A DNA stretch of 64,000 nucleotides from Heliocidaris tuberculata (lineage: Eukaryota; Echinodermata; Echinoidea; Camarodonta; Echinometridae). The translations under genes were made by a program, and so were the position numbers. This document shows, one piece after another, positions 11,261-23,852 of this stretch. How positions within the stretch are numbered: position 1 is the first letter of the stretch; every line of letters begins with the position of its first letter. The stretch is from assembly GCA_025618425.1 (NCBI GenBank), contig CM046847.1, positions 8,728,033-8,792,032 on the forward strand, written 5' to 3'. The notes below the pieces were generated by a model. That model had not been told where the DNA came from, searched no databases, and was given only the letters and a program-made list of their open reading frames with translations.

Positions 11261-11789
11261 TTGTTGTTTTTTTAATTAGCTTTAAAATACCACAGCAAAG
11301 TTGAAACTAAACATGGACACAAAGAGTGAGACAAAAAATCTTTTCACCTGCATTAGAAAAAGATGTTCCCTTAGCGCTGCTTTCAGAACTCCCCACCCCC
11401 CCCCCCCCGAACTCTTGATAAGAACGCTTTCAAAGAGGAACCCTTAAGCTACAGGTATTTCTCATGTCACATGAAATGGGGTAAATAACCTCTTGCTCCC
11501 AGCCGTTCCGTGTATTATCCGACAACATCTCATAACAAGAAGCCCATTTACAGTAACTGACTCCTCGTAATGTCACCCAGGACGAGGCTAGATTCCAGCC
11601 CGGGTATCCGGCTTCCCCAATGCTACGAACTCGATCTCAAGTACTACAATAATACTACAAATAACCGGCGGGCAAGTCATGAATTAAACGTAGTTTCAAG
11701 AGGCGTCTGAAGTAGGTCTTTCAGTGATATAATTTGAGGCACATGCATAAACAGGCTAATGAAGGCGAATCTACTATCAGTCGAGTCTA

Positions 11790-11925
11790 GGGAGCGTTTC
11801 ATCATGCGTTTTGTCAGTGATTTTAACCGACAACTGTTATAAGCTACTGAAATCCTCGCCTCTGATTGGCTGAGAGCAAATTTGTCGGTAAAAATCACTG
11901 ATAAAACACTTGATGAAACGCTCCC
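11790..11925. mobile_element. Hairpin MITE C (GGGAGCGTTTCATCA)
   Basis: A 136-bp inverted-repeat element. GGGAGCGTTTCATCA, then TCAGTGATTTT(A/T)ACCGACAA, is mirrored at the right end. The centre carries TGATTGGCTG (11863-11872), as in MITEs A and B although the arms differ. Non-coding. Confidence 0.8.
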
Positions 11926-12436
11926 CAGATATAGTGTAACAGAGCCACCTCCTGGACTCTGGGAAAACGTCTTCAAATTACGCATCCACAAACTTGTCTT
12001 AAGAAGCCCCTGTTCCTTGAAATCTTTCTAAAAGCTGAATGGATTTGCTCAATTCTATCCATTAACCTGGAAACATCGTTTTGATTTGTTTTACTGGTAA
12101 AATTTTGCGACAGAGGAACCATTTGAAATGAAAATATAGGGACTTCACAGACAAAGCTGCATTCGCAATGTCGGTAATTTGTCTGAAAAGCATATTTTCG
12201 ATTTCAATGTGTTGATGGTGTGAGGTGTTTTATAACACTAATTTCCTATTCAAACTCAAGTTTTGTTACTCTTTCCGCTGATACATGTGGGATATAATGC
12301 ATTTAAAACTCTGAAAAGAGAGTTCATCTCTTAAGATAAGGAAAATGTTACAACTCCGTTTAATTTTTACTTTATTAAAAGTGATCCATGTATTTGGATT
12401 GTGTAACAAAGTCAATTACAATATTAACGCAGAGTG

Positions 12437-12650
12437 GAAAAGTTGATGATGTTGGTGGTGATGAAAGTGATGACGATGATGATCATGATGTTGATAGGGA
12501 TGGATGATGATGGTGGTGACGACGGTGGAGATGGTGGTGCTGGTGATGGTGATGGCGAGTTATGATGGTGGTATTGATGATGATGATAATAATGATGATG
12601 ATGGTAGTAGTAATGGTGGTGATGGTGATGATGATGATGATGATGATGCT
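12437..12650. repeat. (GAT)n/(GGT)n imperfect trinucleotide repeat
   Basis: Imperfect GAT, GGT and GAC units over about 210 bp. The Asp/Gly and His/Ile frames are repeat artefacts. Confidence 0.9.
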
Positions 12651-12700
12651 TACTACCAGGTGCATCACTATATACATGATATAGAGGTCAAGGGGTTTCA

Positions 12701-12705
<5 letters not shown>

Positions 12706-12731
<26 letters not shown>

Positions 12732-12772
12732 CCACATCCTTTAATCTATAACTTGCTGTATTCCTGTCAGAC

Positions 12773-12813
<41 letters not shown>

Positions 12814-12855
12814 CACATATTCTCTCTCTCTCTCTAGCTATCTATCTCTCTCTAC
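12706..12855. repeat. (CT)n / (CA)n microsatellite cluster
   Basis: Three CT tracts with a CA tract between the second and third, continuing into (CTAT)n. Confidence 0.95.
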
Positions 12856-13208
12856 CTATTATCACTTGTTTTCATACAAATTCTACGTAATGCATAGTCA
12901 AATATTATAACATGCGATTCAAGTTCATAATGCTTATTAAGTGAGTATTTAGACCTCGTCAATGAGCCAGCCCAATTCTTACTCATTTCAGTATAGACAT
13001 GAGTTAGCGATTAGCCTAGTTCCCATTCAAGAATATCAAATGTCCGAACTATGAGCCTTTTTATGAATAAGAAAGGTCGCGCTAATTTCTATATCATAAT
13101 TAGAATATTTCTCTAACAATCCTTGGCACATGCACGCTGATAACGGCTTAATTTACTAAGAAGTGGGTCTTTGATGGTTTTTGTGCAGAGAGGGTTATCA
13201 TATAGGAG

Positions 13209-13495
13209 GCATAGAGAGAGAGAGAGAGGGGGGGGGGTCGGAAAAGTCAGAGACAGTCAGAAAAACAGAGAGACAGAGAAAGAGAAAAGAAAATACAGAG
13301 ACAGAGAGGGAAACAGAGAGGGGACGCTGAGAGACGGGTTAACTGACAAAAATAGCGAGAGACAAGGAGAGATAAAGAGATAGAGAAATAAGAAAATGAG
13401 AAAATTGTGAGGGGACAAAAAAAAGAGAAAGAGTCAAAGACAAAGAGTGGGGGACAGAAAAACAAAGAGAGAGAGAGAGAGAGAGAAAACTACAC
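13209..13495. repeat. GA-rich polypurine stretch
   Basis: Nearly 290 bp of purine-biased sequence built of AGAGACAGAG-like units with a G-run at about 13229. The Arg/Glu/Lys frames are not genes. Confidence 0.85.
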
Positions 13496-13749
13496 AACAA
13501 CAGAAGAAAAAAAAAAAACACGCACGCACCCGCAATCCAACCTGTTGAAAGGAGCTCTCACTTACACCTGCATCCGTTGTGCCGTCTCCCCTGCAGAGGC
13601 GCCTTGCTTCCGTCTAATATCACGTGACAGTTTGGTACAGCGAATCAAAACACATTATCTACAGTCACATGCACAAACCCCTGAAGTATGGATGCTTAAT
13701 TTGTGCACGTATTTTGGATGCTTGGAGAGTACCCTTTGTGCCTCGATAT

Positions 13750-16700
13750 AATATAACATTTACCCTTTGAAGTGATCAGGAACATTCCGTCACTGTTCGC
13801 ATAATCAATGCTTAAAAGTTACGTTCATTCATGAAGCTCATTCGTATAGTGACTGTGGTCCAGAAATATTTGATAATCTGCCCCGGGTTTTCATATTGTA
13901 AATTTCGAGTATTTTTCTCCGCAGATCATTTACTTGCCACCTAAGGATAATGATGATGATAATAATAATAACAATAATAGCAATGATATATATGATATTA
14001 TGTATATATATTTTTTTCATCCATGCCACTGGCGGTCTTTATAATGATAATGATAATTTTAAAAAAATGATTGACAACAAAAATCATTCACATCCGGGAA
14101 GGTGATCTACGAACACCCTTTCAGAATAATATGCATCAGTGATGAAGCATTAAGTTGTAAACTTAACTGTCAATTTCACAAAATTTCTAAACAAAAACTA
14201 GCATCTTAGAGGAAAATTTGTACACAAACATTCTAATTTTTAAAAAAGAAGTTATTTTGTCTTGATGTTTTTAAACATGATATACTTGGTAAAATATCTT
14301 ATATACGCCTACATTATGAAGTTCAAATTGGATAAAGTATTTCTTATGTTTTCTGTGTATGTAAGAATGTTTGTAGGATCTTCAGATAAATGTCTGGATT
14401 ATAGCAGTTGAGATTTGCATTTGAGATATAGCAAGCATACCCTCTCTCCTGACACGATTCTCCCCGATGAACCCCCGAGATCCTTGACTGCCCCCTTGCT
14501 GCGACAGGGCATCGGTCTTTCCCACACTCTTTTCTTATTTGGTTATTCATTTGCACCTCATGTTTTTTTAGAGGTAGTTATCTGGAAAAATCCTTTCAGC
14601 GATCATTTCATGGGCAATTTTCTTCTGAAAATCACTGGGAAATACGTGCGGCGATCAAGTGACGTCGACTAAAAGCGTTACATTTTGACCTGATGAAAAT
14701 CAAAGTTGTTGAGCAACGTTCAGGTACGGTCACTAGGGCCTTGAGAAAAAAACAAGATAAAGTGCATATGGGCACGAACGCGGTGGAGATTAAAGGATTT
14801 TTCTGCAGGAATAAAACGTGGGCAACATTATTTTCTCGTTTATGAGAATTGGCGATGTCCTGTTCCCTCACAAGTGAGGCATCGATCCCCAAAGGCCATA
14901 TCGTCTTACTAACATCCCTCCTCTCCGTGCGGAAATTAAAGTCGGAACATTTTCGCCGATGGCCCCATGTTTAGAGCACTGTGTATGCCTCGTACCATCA
15001 TCCTATTGCTTCAACCCAATTTGTCTTCAATTATGCCCCCTTCTCACTCCCCTACTTTCACAGCCTCCCACCCTCAACTCCCGACGAGAAATAAGCGCCA
15101 AGGAATATCCTCAAATAATCGAATAATACGCCGCTGATCGCCTGCCCGTTATCATGATATATAAGTGTTTGTTTCCCAGAGATGGTCCAGTATTGGCGTT
15201 GTTTTAGTATAAATTCCCCGAGGCGAGTAGTTTGTTGTATGGATTGGATTCTCACATATTATAAAATACGGGAGACATAGGAGAAAACGCTGCTCTTCAG
15301 TTCACGCAAACCTCCCATCATCTTCAAGACATCCCGTGCGTACAGAACCGGACAGATTTGATTTCAGTTCCTCCGTAATTCCTTCTTTCATGTGATGGAT
15401 ATGGCCTGGATTCAAACTATGGCATGTTAAATAAAATCGTCCTTACGATAACAATCAATTTAATAAGAACTATCAATAACGTACAACCAACATTAAAATA
15501 GCTGGAAGACCTTCAGTCTGCATGGAGAGATTTTTTCCTGGTTTACTTTTACCAGGAAATTCGGCTTTTTCAGTTCGGTAAGCGGTGTTTTTCGAAGCTA
15601 TTAGACAGTATACAAAACCCACAACCCGGAGAATAAAAAAATACAAATGAGACCATCCATTCTTCTGTATTATTTTGAGATATCAGATGCTAAACTCTTT
15701 TTTTGGGGGGGGGGGCTGGATATCCTCATTTAGATATTGAAAAATCTTTAATAAAACATTGTCTTTCGAATTTGACTTGTATGTGACGAATGTTGAAACA
15801 AAATCTTGCAGGATATCAAGAAGTGAAAGCATACCATTTTCATTCACTGACAAATTTGATATCAGTTTTTTTTTTAAGTCCTAAAAGGTACTTTTCATAT
15901 CATTGCTATACGTACAATTAGATTATGATTCAAAATGCTTTGAATTGAACTTCTTAAATACAGTAATATAATGTATGCTTGAGACTTTGAAATCTTTGTA
16001 CGAAGCTGTCATACAAAAACAAGGGAGTGGGCGTATTATATAACGACGTTATCTCAATGACTGTCTTGCTAATTCGTTTTGAGAATGAGTGTGGGCAATA
16101 TGAATAACCTTGAAATCGTTTACAATCAATCTTGTTAATGTTCGAATTGCTGTACTGTACCATTACATTTAAAGATGTAATTTTCTTGGAGATCTTTTCT
16201 TGGAAATCATGTCTCGGAGAATTTATTCATGTTGTAACACAGACTTACCCTATTATCAAGGTTACATCCATAATGATGTAATTTCCTTTATGAAAAGCAG
16301 ACACATTAGTGAAGTGTTATAGCTGAAATAGTATAGGTTTAAGCTGTTGTAATCAAGGTAATTGTCATTGTAAATGGTGATCGTTTGGGATGTCATAGTG
16401 TGCAATGGTCCCAAAACGAGGAAATATATAGACATTAAGTTCAATAAGGAAAGAAATTTTTGCAGCCAAATGCAAAAACCAAAAACTGTTTGCCAGTATT
16501 TGAACACATCATGTTAGCGATAAAATGTTATTATGATATGGAAAAGTATATATGTTAAATAAATCTGAAAGAAAAGAAATGTATGAAAAAGTGGTTGCAT
16601 TTTACTGAATGTTTCTGATTGATTTTTCTTATAAAATTATTTTTGACAAGGAAATTTGTGACACTTCGAAAAAAATTGCTATATGTAATTGATTTAAATG

Positions 16701-17700
16701 TAATGTATTGATGTAAATTTATGTTCTTATTGTATTTGATTTTTGTATTTTAATTTATGATATTGTTTAAAAAAGGAACCATGTGGAAGAGCTAAAAGAA
16801 AAAAAGTTTGGGAAATTGTATCTACAGAAATGTACCTCGTTATGTACCGCATGTTTTGGAACATTTCAAATAACATATTTACATGAGCAAAGAACAGAAA
16901 TAAATCATGAGTCTTCACAATATTCTGGAAATGAAACAATGCTTCCATAAATTTTAATGGCTTATCTAGGCTCTTTTCTATTCAAAAGAACAAAATAATT
17001 CTAAAATTATGGAACAAAAAATATGTTCTTTATACTTCAGAAATGAAATGGATTCAAATATTCAATATCATTTTTTCTCTAAATTAAAGGGATAAGCTAT
17101 AGCTTTATACAAAGTGATGTACTTACATACATATCAAAATCATTTTAGCAATATAAGAATGTCAAAATATAACATTGAGGTTTTAGAGGATGAAATTTCG
17201 AAACCTTGAATGTAACAATATTATAGACAAACCGAGAAACAGACGTGGCACGTGTTCTTTTTGATGAATAGCCTAAATGTTTTGCTTCCACAATTTTCGC
17301 AATCATAACACGAAATTTAGACATTTACGGCTTTCATCTACATGTAGATCAGTGCCTTTAAATGTCATGTGACTTGGAATTTCAACATTAGTGTTCTAAG
17401 AGAAAAAAAAATAATATCATAAAGGCTCGCTGTTCTCACCAAAGGCCAACCTCACTCTAGTAAAAATATTCATTTATATATATTTCATTTTCTTTGTGAC
17501 AAATCTTTACATTACCTTTTAGGTTTTGAAATATTTTGTTAGGGTGACAATGCTATATACACACAATGAAAGTTTTATTCAGACTGTGATTTTTATTTCA
17601 TTTCATTTCTGTTCATACCGTATTAAAAAAAAAAAAAGTTTAAAGTTTGGGAATCGCTACTTAATTCAATATTTTTTCTCAAATTGGCAAAGCCGTATGT
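13750..17700. other. Intergenic DNA, no gene seen
   Basis: AT-rich unique sequence. The short frames (for example 14415-14672 plus and 14632-14892 minus) show no recognisable domain, signal peptide or splice context. Confidence 0.45.
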
Positions 17701-17706
17701 TGGTAT

Positions 17707-18040
17707 ACTATTAATACATGGTTGGGAGTGCGTTAGTGCGATCTGGCAACACAAAGGTTTTTATCGTGGTGTACTAACGCACGAGGCGTAGCCGAGTGTG
17801 TTAGACACCACGATAAAAACCTGCGTGTTGCTGGATCGCACTAACGCACAAACTCACAACCATGTATTAATAGTTTTATAAAACGGGTCTACAATCTTAG
17901 TGTTTTCTTACAATCTTAGTGTTTGATCTGGATTAGCCGTGCGTTAGTCCCCTCGCCGTGCGTTAGTCCTTTTTTTTGCACGGTCACGTGTTGTTATTGA
18001 CCAATCAGGATGGCTACATTCTTGAACCCGTTTTATAATA
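17707..18040. mobile_element. Hairpin MITE D, copy 1
   Basis: Bases 17707-17873 form a hairpin. ACTATTAATACATGGTTG starts the left arm and its complement ends the right, with GTTAGTGCGATC and AGGTTTTTATCGTGGTGT inside both arms. A second mirrored pair, TATAAAACGGGT/ACCCGTTTTATA, brackets 17877-18038. That segment contains three copies of GTGCGTTAG/CTAACGCAC-type words and GACCAATCAGG. The element is 334 bp, non-coding and nearly identical to 22180-22515. Confidence 0.8.
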
Positions 18041-20277
18041 GGTGTTGACAAAATGTAACCATGGAAAAAAAAAATTGGTATGTTAAATTTTTCAAAAGCA
18101 AATATTAATTCAATCAAGGTAACAAAAGATCAGAAAACAAACCTTAGGGGTGTATAATACCAAAAAAAAAACCCAAAAAACAAAAACAAACAAACAAACA
18201 AACAAATAAACCCGCGTGTAATGCATTTATTTAAAAAGATTTCTAAAACAGATTTTGCTGTGATGCCACGCAAACGTCATATAAAATGTATGTTACGGGT
18301 GGAGGGAAGGTGTGTGGCATACCACACTTTAAATGATATTAGATCGGGCCATATATGAATATGTAAGCAATAATTATGCGATTTAATGTCCTGAATGTGC
18401 TCTGTTGTTTTTCACTAAAGCATAGTTCAAATTTTTAGTATTCATGTGTAATACAAAATGAACTTTCATACAATCTGAAATATAATAAACGACAATATTT
18501 TTTAAAATGAGAACTTAGACTAAAATTTAATAGAAGCCTATTCAACATAAGAATATAAGATCTAATTAAGATATAACTTTGCGTATTTTCCGTTAAAGGA
18601 GTGTTTCTTAAATATTGTTAAGGTCCGTAAATAAATGCAAACCTTAATTATAATTAAAAAAATTATATCCTTTAATATAAAGTAAATACATGAATATTTT
18701 GAGTATTAAACAACTGTAATTGACGGAATCATAATTTTGTCCTTGCCCTGCAAATATGATAATAATACTTAAACATGAGCATGACGAGTGGATGACAGCT
18801 ACATAAAATTCATAAAATGGCTCGTTAGCTGCCGATTTGTAAGCGCTAAATCCTTTTTCATAAATATTAATTGAAAAAAATATATAAAGCAACAGAGCAA
18901 GTGGGTTTTCCCTTTCCATTAAGACAGATTATTTCTCTACCCAAACTATCATGGAAATCTTTCAATTAGAATGGAATAAACATGGATTAGATTGCAAAGT
19001 AAACGCCCAACGAAGAACAAGATACATGGTTAAACAGTCATTACATACGGGAACAAAAATGTATAGTCATGAGCTTTACTAAATGGTGTGGGAACCAAGT
19101 GAGATCGTTGAGAAACGATCAAAATTAAATCGTACTAATGCTGTCAAATCACTGCGCATGCTGAGAGAATGTTTGATTAAATTCATGACAATACATATTT
19201 CTTACATTTCCATCGCACGACATCTTTGTGCTACCACAGCGCAAGAAATCATTTCTCAAATTTTCTCTTATATACTTGACGATAATAATTTATTTCGAAA
19301 TGAACCAAAAATCTTGATTTCAGTCTGTTATTTGTCCTTTTAGAAAGAATCTGTTAAAACAACTATATATGGCAAATGAAAACATACCACTGGAACAATT
19401 TGGTAAGGAATATTCATTCAAAAAATTTTTGAATAAAAATCAAAAAGTCGCACCCTCCAACCACCTTGCGCTAAATTTGGCGTGTCAACTGACTAAACCG
19501 TGATTTTATATTCTTATTTTTTCCCCAAATTAAAACTAAGATTTTACTTTTCATGATTTTATTAAAGAACAGAATTATGGATACGCGTGTCATAAAACAC
19601 ATGTCGAATACGACTTTTTTGACGAATTTATTTTACCTCAAGATATTAACCTTCAGTACTCATATGAAAGCGATTCATTTCTGATAGCTTTGAAATTCTT
19701 AGGATTTTTCTAATTTTTTCATTTACGAATAATTCTTCTCATTCTAATTGCTATATGTTGTTCTGAAACTGATGGAAACTATTTCACTGGTACTATTTTC
19801 ACGCTAGCAGTAGAAAAAAATAAATAAAAAGGCTGGAGAACATAAATATTCCAACATTTTTAAATACTATAATTTACATAGTATTCTGGTATGTGAGACA
19901 TAGAAAGCGAGCAGTAGTGAAATAAACCTAGATATATCTTTATGTCATTATGTACAAATATTACACAGTTTTTATGAGTATGAACAATAAACAAAAATAT
20001 CCCGTTTTACAGATTAAATTGCTTAAATTTCAGATATAGCGGAGCTCATCATACAAGAAATTGGGAGGAATAAAATGAATAAAGATGAGCAAATATTATT
20101 CGATTTTCCCCAACAATAAAAATGGCTGAACAAGGCCATCCAAAAAAGAAAGAGAAATTTTTAAGGTCAACAATTTGTCTTTTCTTTGGGGATTTTCTGT
20201 GTTATTGTTTTTTTTTTTAATAATGACTTTTTCGTAAGATTTTTTTTTTCGAATGGTAAAGCATTCCACATTTATTG
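18041..20277. other. Downstream of the echinotocin gene, no other gene seen
   Basis: AT-rich sequence past the echinotocin stop codon. It must include the 3' UTR of that gene, since the minus-strand transcript runs into it, but the polyadenylation site could not be fixed. No other frame looks coding. Confidence 0.45.
20216..20221 (-). terminator. Candidate polyadenylation signal ATTAAA
   Basis: ATTAAA on the minus strand about 57 nt past the echinotocin stop codon. A canonical AATAAA lies closer (20271-20276) but only 2 nt after the stop, which would give almost no 3' UTR. Either could be chance in AT-rich DNA. Confidence 0.2.
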
Positions 20278-20429
20278 TTATTGATCTTGCATGTTCAAAA
20301 GTAAATCGAGAAGTTTAACCCGGAGATCTTTCCTTGTCGAACCGTTTTCCTCTCGACTCATCTGCTCAAATCTGCTGAGGGTGTCATCCTCTTCAATCAG
20401 CAGACACGATGCATCTTCTGAGCATGAAT
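20278..20429 (-). CDS. Echinotocin-neurophysin precursor, terminal coding exon
   Basis: This exon encodes the end of neurophysin and the C-terminal tail. The acceptor is TTTCTCTCCAG before ATTCATGC, after a CT-rich tract. Its first two bases complete an Asn codon begun by the single A left over from the upstream exon (phase 1). The protein reads NSC-SEDAS-C, giving neurophysin cysteines 13 and 14 with the same spacing as in vertebrates (four residues from C12 to C13, five from C13 to C14). A 37-residue tail follows, containing the sequon NGS and a leucine-rich run (KLLDLLLN), then TAA. Vertebrate vasopressin precursors end in glycosylated copeptin with a leucine-rich core, so the tail is copeptin-like in layout. 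Whether it is cleaved is unknown. A 3.2-kb intron separates it from the exon at 23585-23792. Confidence 0.9.
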
Positions 20430-20464
20430 CTGGAGAGAAATATGAATCAAAGATGCAAAGGAGG

Positions 20465-20665
20465 AGAGAGTCAGAGAGAAATAAAGATTGAGAGAAAGAA
20501 AAAAAACGTAGAGAGAGATAGTGGATGAACGTGTGGAAAATGGGGAAAGAGAGAAGGAGAGGGAGGTAGAGAGATGAATTCAAACAGATTGGACAGAGTG
20601 AGAGGAAGAGAGACATGAAGAGGTGGAGAGGGAATGGGAGAGAGAGAGAGAGAGAAAGAGACACG
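20465..20665. repeat. GA-rich stretch in intron 2
   Basis: Purine-rich on the plus strand, so pyrimidine-rich in the transcript. It lies just upstream of the terminal exon and lengthens its polypyrimidine tract. The Ser/Leu-rich frame running into exon C across it is intronic. Confidence 0.8.
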
Positions 20666-21538
20666 GGAAAGAAAATATATATTATATGTGCAAAATTATT
20701 TTACTACTATTATTGACCATGAGTATCAAATTCAGTTCGAAACATGTAAAAGGTAGCAGACATTACTTATAGTCCGTTTAAGGTATATCGAAAAAAATAC
20801 ACGGCATTTTGAAAGCTAAATTTTAAATATAAAAGGAAAAAAAATCAAACAGATAACACGAATCAGTTATTGAGAAAGATTGCGATTCATTATCAATGCT
20901 AAAACCATCCCCTATCTTCTTCGTATTCTGGTTTTCGCTTCAACTCTCCATTCTTCTCCAACGAAATCTTGAGATCCGGTACCTGACTATTCATCGTCTA
21001 ACCTAACGGGATTGGGATGTAACCTACTCTTTCAATTCCGCTGCAAGTGCTTGGCAAAGGAAATTGTTTCCGTATAGTGAGCTGTGATCATTTCCTCTTA
21101 GGTTTACAATTTTATATTGCTTATGAGTCAAGAAGCTGGTGGTGCGATAGAAAAAATGTGACATTTTCTCCTCCGAAAAATGAATAAATTCTCAGTCCTT
21201 TTATTCGTTTTCTAAGTTTTCCCTGTTTTAGTTTCTGTTTTCTCTTTAACACCTTATATGTATATTGTTAACTTCTCTCAGCTCACATGCACTTGGTCTC
21301 TTAACTTTTGTCTGATATTTTCGCATCATGCAAGAAGCGCTCCCTATTTTGGTTCTCTTGTGATTATCTTTTATTTCATATACCACTCCTCCAATCGATC
21401 ATTAATCCACAGATACGATTTCACCTGTCAGTATATTTGTCCTCAGTTTTTTTCTCCCACATTGTTTCTCATCTTGACGTTTTCTTGCACAAAAAAATAC
21501 AAAAAAAAGGGTTTCTACGTCGCACTCTGCAAGTGGAC

Positions 21539-21885
21539 GTAATCCTATGGTGTTATTTTATCAATAACATTTTCAACAAATGACAATTTTATCCCTTTCA
21601 TGACAGAATTATCTAAACCCACGTACAAACGTACTACAAATTTATTAGGTGAACTTAAGGTATTTGCAAAAAATTGATTGCGTTACGATTCGGTAGGGGG
21701 TGGAGTCCATGATATTAGTATACCGCGATCATGAATCTCCATGCACTGTTTCTTGCTAGCATCATATCGTATCATAACGTAATCCTATGGTTTCATTTCA
21801 TTAATAAAATTTGCAACAAGTGACAATTTTATCCCTTTCATGACAGAATTATCTAAACCAACGTACAAACGTATTACAATTTTTT
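21539..21885. repeat. Local tandem duplication, unit about 240 bp
   Basis: A block starting GTAATCCTATGG recurs at 21779. Both copies contain TGACAATTTTATCCCTTTCA and an ACGTACAAACGTA word. The second half of the first unit (TACGATTCGGTAGGGGG and CGCGATCATGAA) recurs at about 22572-22690, beyond an inserted MITE. This lies within intron 2 of the echinotocin gene. Confidence 0.75.
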
Positions 21886-22179
21886 CCATATTTTTCTTTA
21901 TTTCGTTTTTTCCATATAAGCTTGTGAAGATAAAAGAATCGATCACAAAATTGACAGGAAATTCATTAACGATAAATCAATCCTTAGAACTTTTCCCAGA
22001 GGTGTGAAATAAAGCACTTAATCTCAATTTCTGAAATCAATTCTTGTTGGATTAGTTTGTAAAAAAAAAAAAAAAAAAAAAAAATTAACAGTATTAAAGG
22101 TATTTTGATTTTTTATTTTGTTGTAGAATTTAATGAATACAGAAATGCTTTTTTTACACTATGTAAGGTGATATATTAT

Positions 22180-22515
22180 ACTATTAATACATGGTTGGGA
22201 GTGCGTTAGTGCGATCCGGCAACACAAAGGTTTTTATCGTGGTGTACTAACGCACGAGGCGTAGCCGAGTGTTTTAGACACCACGATAAAAACCTGCGTG
22301 TTGCTGAATCGCACTAACGCACGAACTCACAACCATGTATTAATAGTTTTATAAAACGGGTCTACAATCTTATTGTTTTCTTACAATCTTAGTGTTTGAT
22401 CCGGATTAGCCGTGCGTTAGTCCCCTGGCCGTGCGTTAGTACTTTTTTTTTGCACGGTCACGTGATGTTATTTGACAAATCAGGATGGCTACATTCTTGA
22501 ACCCGTTTTATAATA
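22180..22515. mobile_element. Hairpin MITE D, copy 2 (in intron 2)
   Basis: Nearly identical to 17707-18040 over the full length, including the hairpin arms and the ACCCGTTTTATAATA right end. It splits the duplicated block at 21539-22690, so it probably inserted after that duplication. It carries CAAATCAGG where copy 1 has CCAATCAGG. Confidence 0.8.
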
Positions 22516-22571
22516 TCGAATATTGAACTTGTAAAATATCGGGAGGCAAATAAGGGAGGAAATTTCCTGTA

Positions 22572-22690
22572 TAAATATTAGGTGATCTTAAGATATTTGC
22601 CAAAAATTGATCGCGTTACGATTCGGTAGGGGGAAGAGTCAATGATATTAGTTTATCGCGATCATGAACCTCCAATGTTTTACTTATATA
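22572..22690. repeat. Third fragment of the intron-2 duplicated block
   Basis: Matches 21645-21760 (TTAGGTGA, CTTAAG, GCGTTACGATTCGGTAGGGG, CGCGATCATGAA) with scattered differences. Confidence 0.65.
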
Positions 22691-23584
22691 GCATCTTATC
22701 GGCCTATCCATCACTTTTCACCAGCACCTATAAGTATAGGTAAAACCACAATAATAGAACATTTACTGACACTTTGACCACACTTTTCCCTTTAATCGAG
22801 GGCGCTAGAAATAAATTTAAGGGGGGGGGGGTTCATGGGAGGAGATACTTCTTGAGAAGAATTTCGTGGTAACCGACTGGCAAAATCTTCATATCAATGA
22901 AACAAAAACCAGAAGAAAAAAAATAATCAAACTAGGATGGATTTGAAACTGCACCATATACTTCTCTCCCGGTAGCGACAATATACCTCCCAGCCATTTT
23001 GAGGTCCATGGCACAATCATGATGAATTAGAAATAAATATCTCACTTCTCTCTTAATGTTCTTAATTCTTACTTATAAAATACTCAAGGTCCAAAGCAGG
23101 CAGTAGGCTACAAATTTTTAGGAAGCTTCTTCCTTCCCATGAAGAATTTCTGGCAATTTTTCAGTCAATAAAAAATTATATTTTCGGTAAAAACCTCATT
23201 ACTTTTACAAGGAAATATACATGTATTTGCATTATGACATCTTATCTGGTAATCAACTCGAAAAATTCTGTTTTAAATAGATCATCATCCTCAATGATGA
23301 TAATAATTTCTTCTTTAGAATAATTTAAAACTATTTTTATTTACTTATTTTACTCGTGACTGTAAAGCATTTTCTAATTTTTTAAGTATGCAAGTTTCCA
23401 TTGTTTGTATGTTTTTATCAATGCTGTAAATCATTCGCATTGCAGCCATTGGCTGAAAATGATAATAAAAACTTAAATTCGATTCAATTCAATTTTTTTA
23501 GTGATGGTGCAGCCGATATTCATACTGGCAGTTACAGCAAAATTCATTCTAAAGAAGCATCTAAACTAAGTTTGATATACGTAC

Positions 23585-23792
23585 TACTATTGCAGCATAC
23601 ACCCATGGCGGCACAGGTTCCACTTGGGACACTCTGGCAAGGGTTTCCGGGGAGTTCACATGGCGTTGAGATCTCGTTTTCTCGCATACAGGACAGCGTG
23701 TGTTGTGTGTTGATATGACAGCCTATCGTTGGTCCGCAACAAATCCCTGGTCCCATGCACCTCCCAACGCCGCCTGGACCACATTCGAGGCA
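23585..23792 (-). CDS. Echinotocin-neurophysin precursor, neurophysin core exon
   Basis: A 208-nt exon encoding 69 residues of neurophysin, the carrier domain that binds the hormone in the secretory pathway. The acceptor is TTCTTCATTTCAG before TGC. The donor is read as A followed by GTACGT, leaving phase 1, the same position as in vertebrate genes. The start CLECGPGG-GRC, the GPGICCG motif and the end AAMGVCCNS carry 12 cysteines in the family spacing. The acidic residue after the seventh cysteine (C-M-R-E-N) aligns with neurophysin Glu47, which contacts the hormone N-terminus. The Arg two residues before Cys1 (LRQ, from the upstream exon) aligns with Arg8. It is two residues longer than the human exon. 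A TIR element lies 60 bp upstream in intron 1. Confidence 0.93.
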
Positions 23793-23852
23793 CTGAAATG
23801 AAGAATAAATTCTTACATTACTGGATTTCACTTACAGCCTGGTTATGTTATA

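Noticed and set aside
10691..11279. Long poly-Ser, poly-Leu and poly-Tyr frames
   Set aside because: All arise from (TAG)n/(TAC)n trinucleotide repeats.
20271..20276. AATAAA directly after the echinotocin stop as the polyadenylation signal
   Set aside because: Only 2 nt from the stop codon. Cleavage there would leave almost no 3' UTR, so a more distal site is likelier.
20430..20664. N-terminal extension (MSLSLSLS...) of the frame that contains the terminal echinotocin exon
   Set aside because: It is the translation of the intronic CT-rich tract. The splice acceptor at 20430 fits the phase and the neurophysin cysteine spacing.
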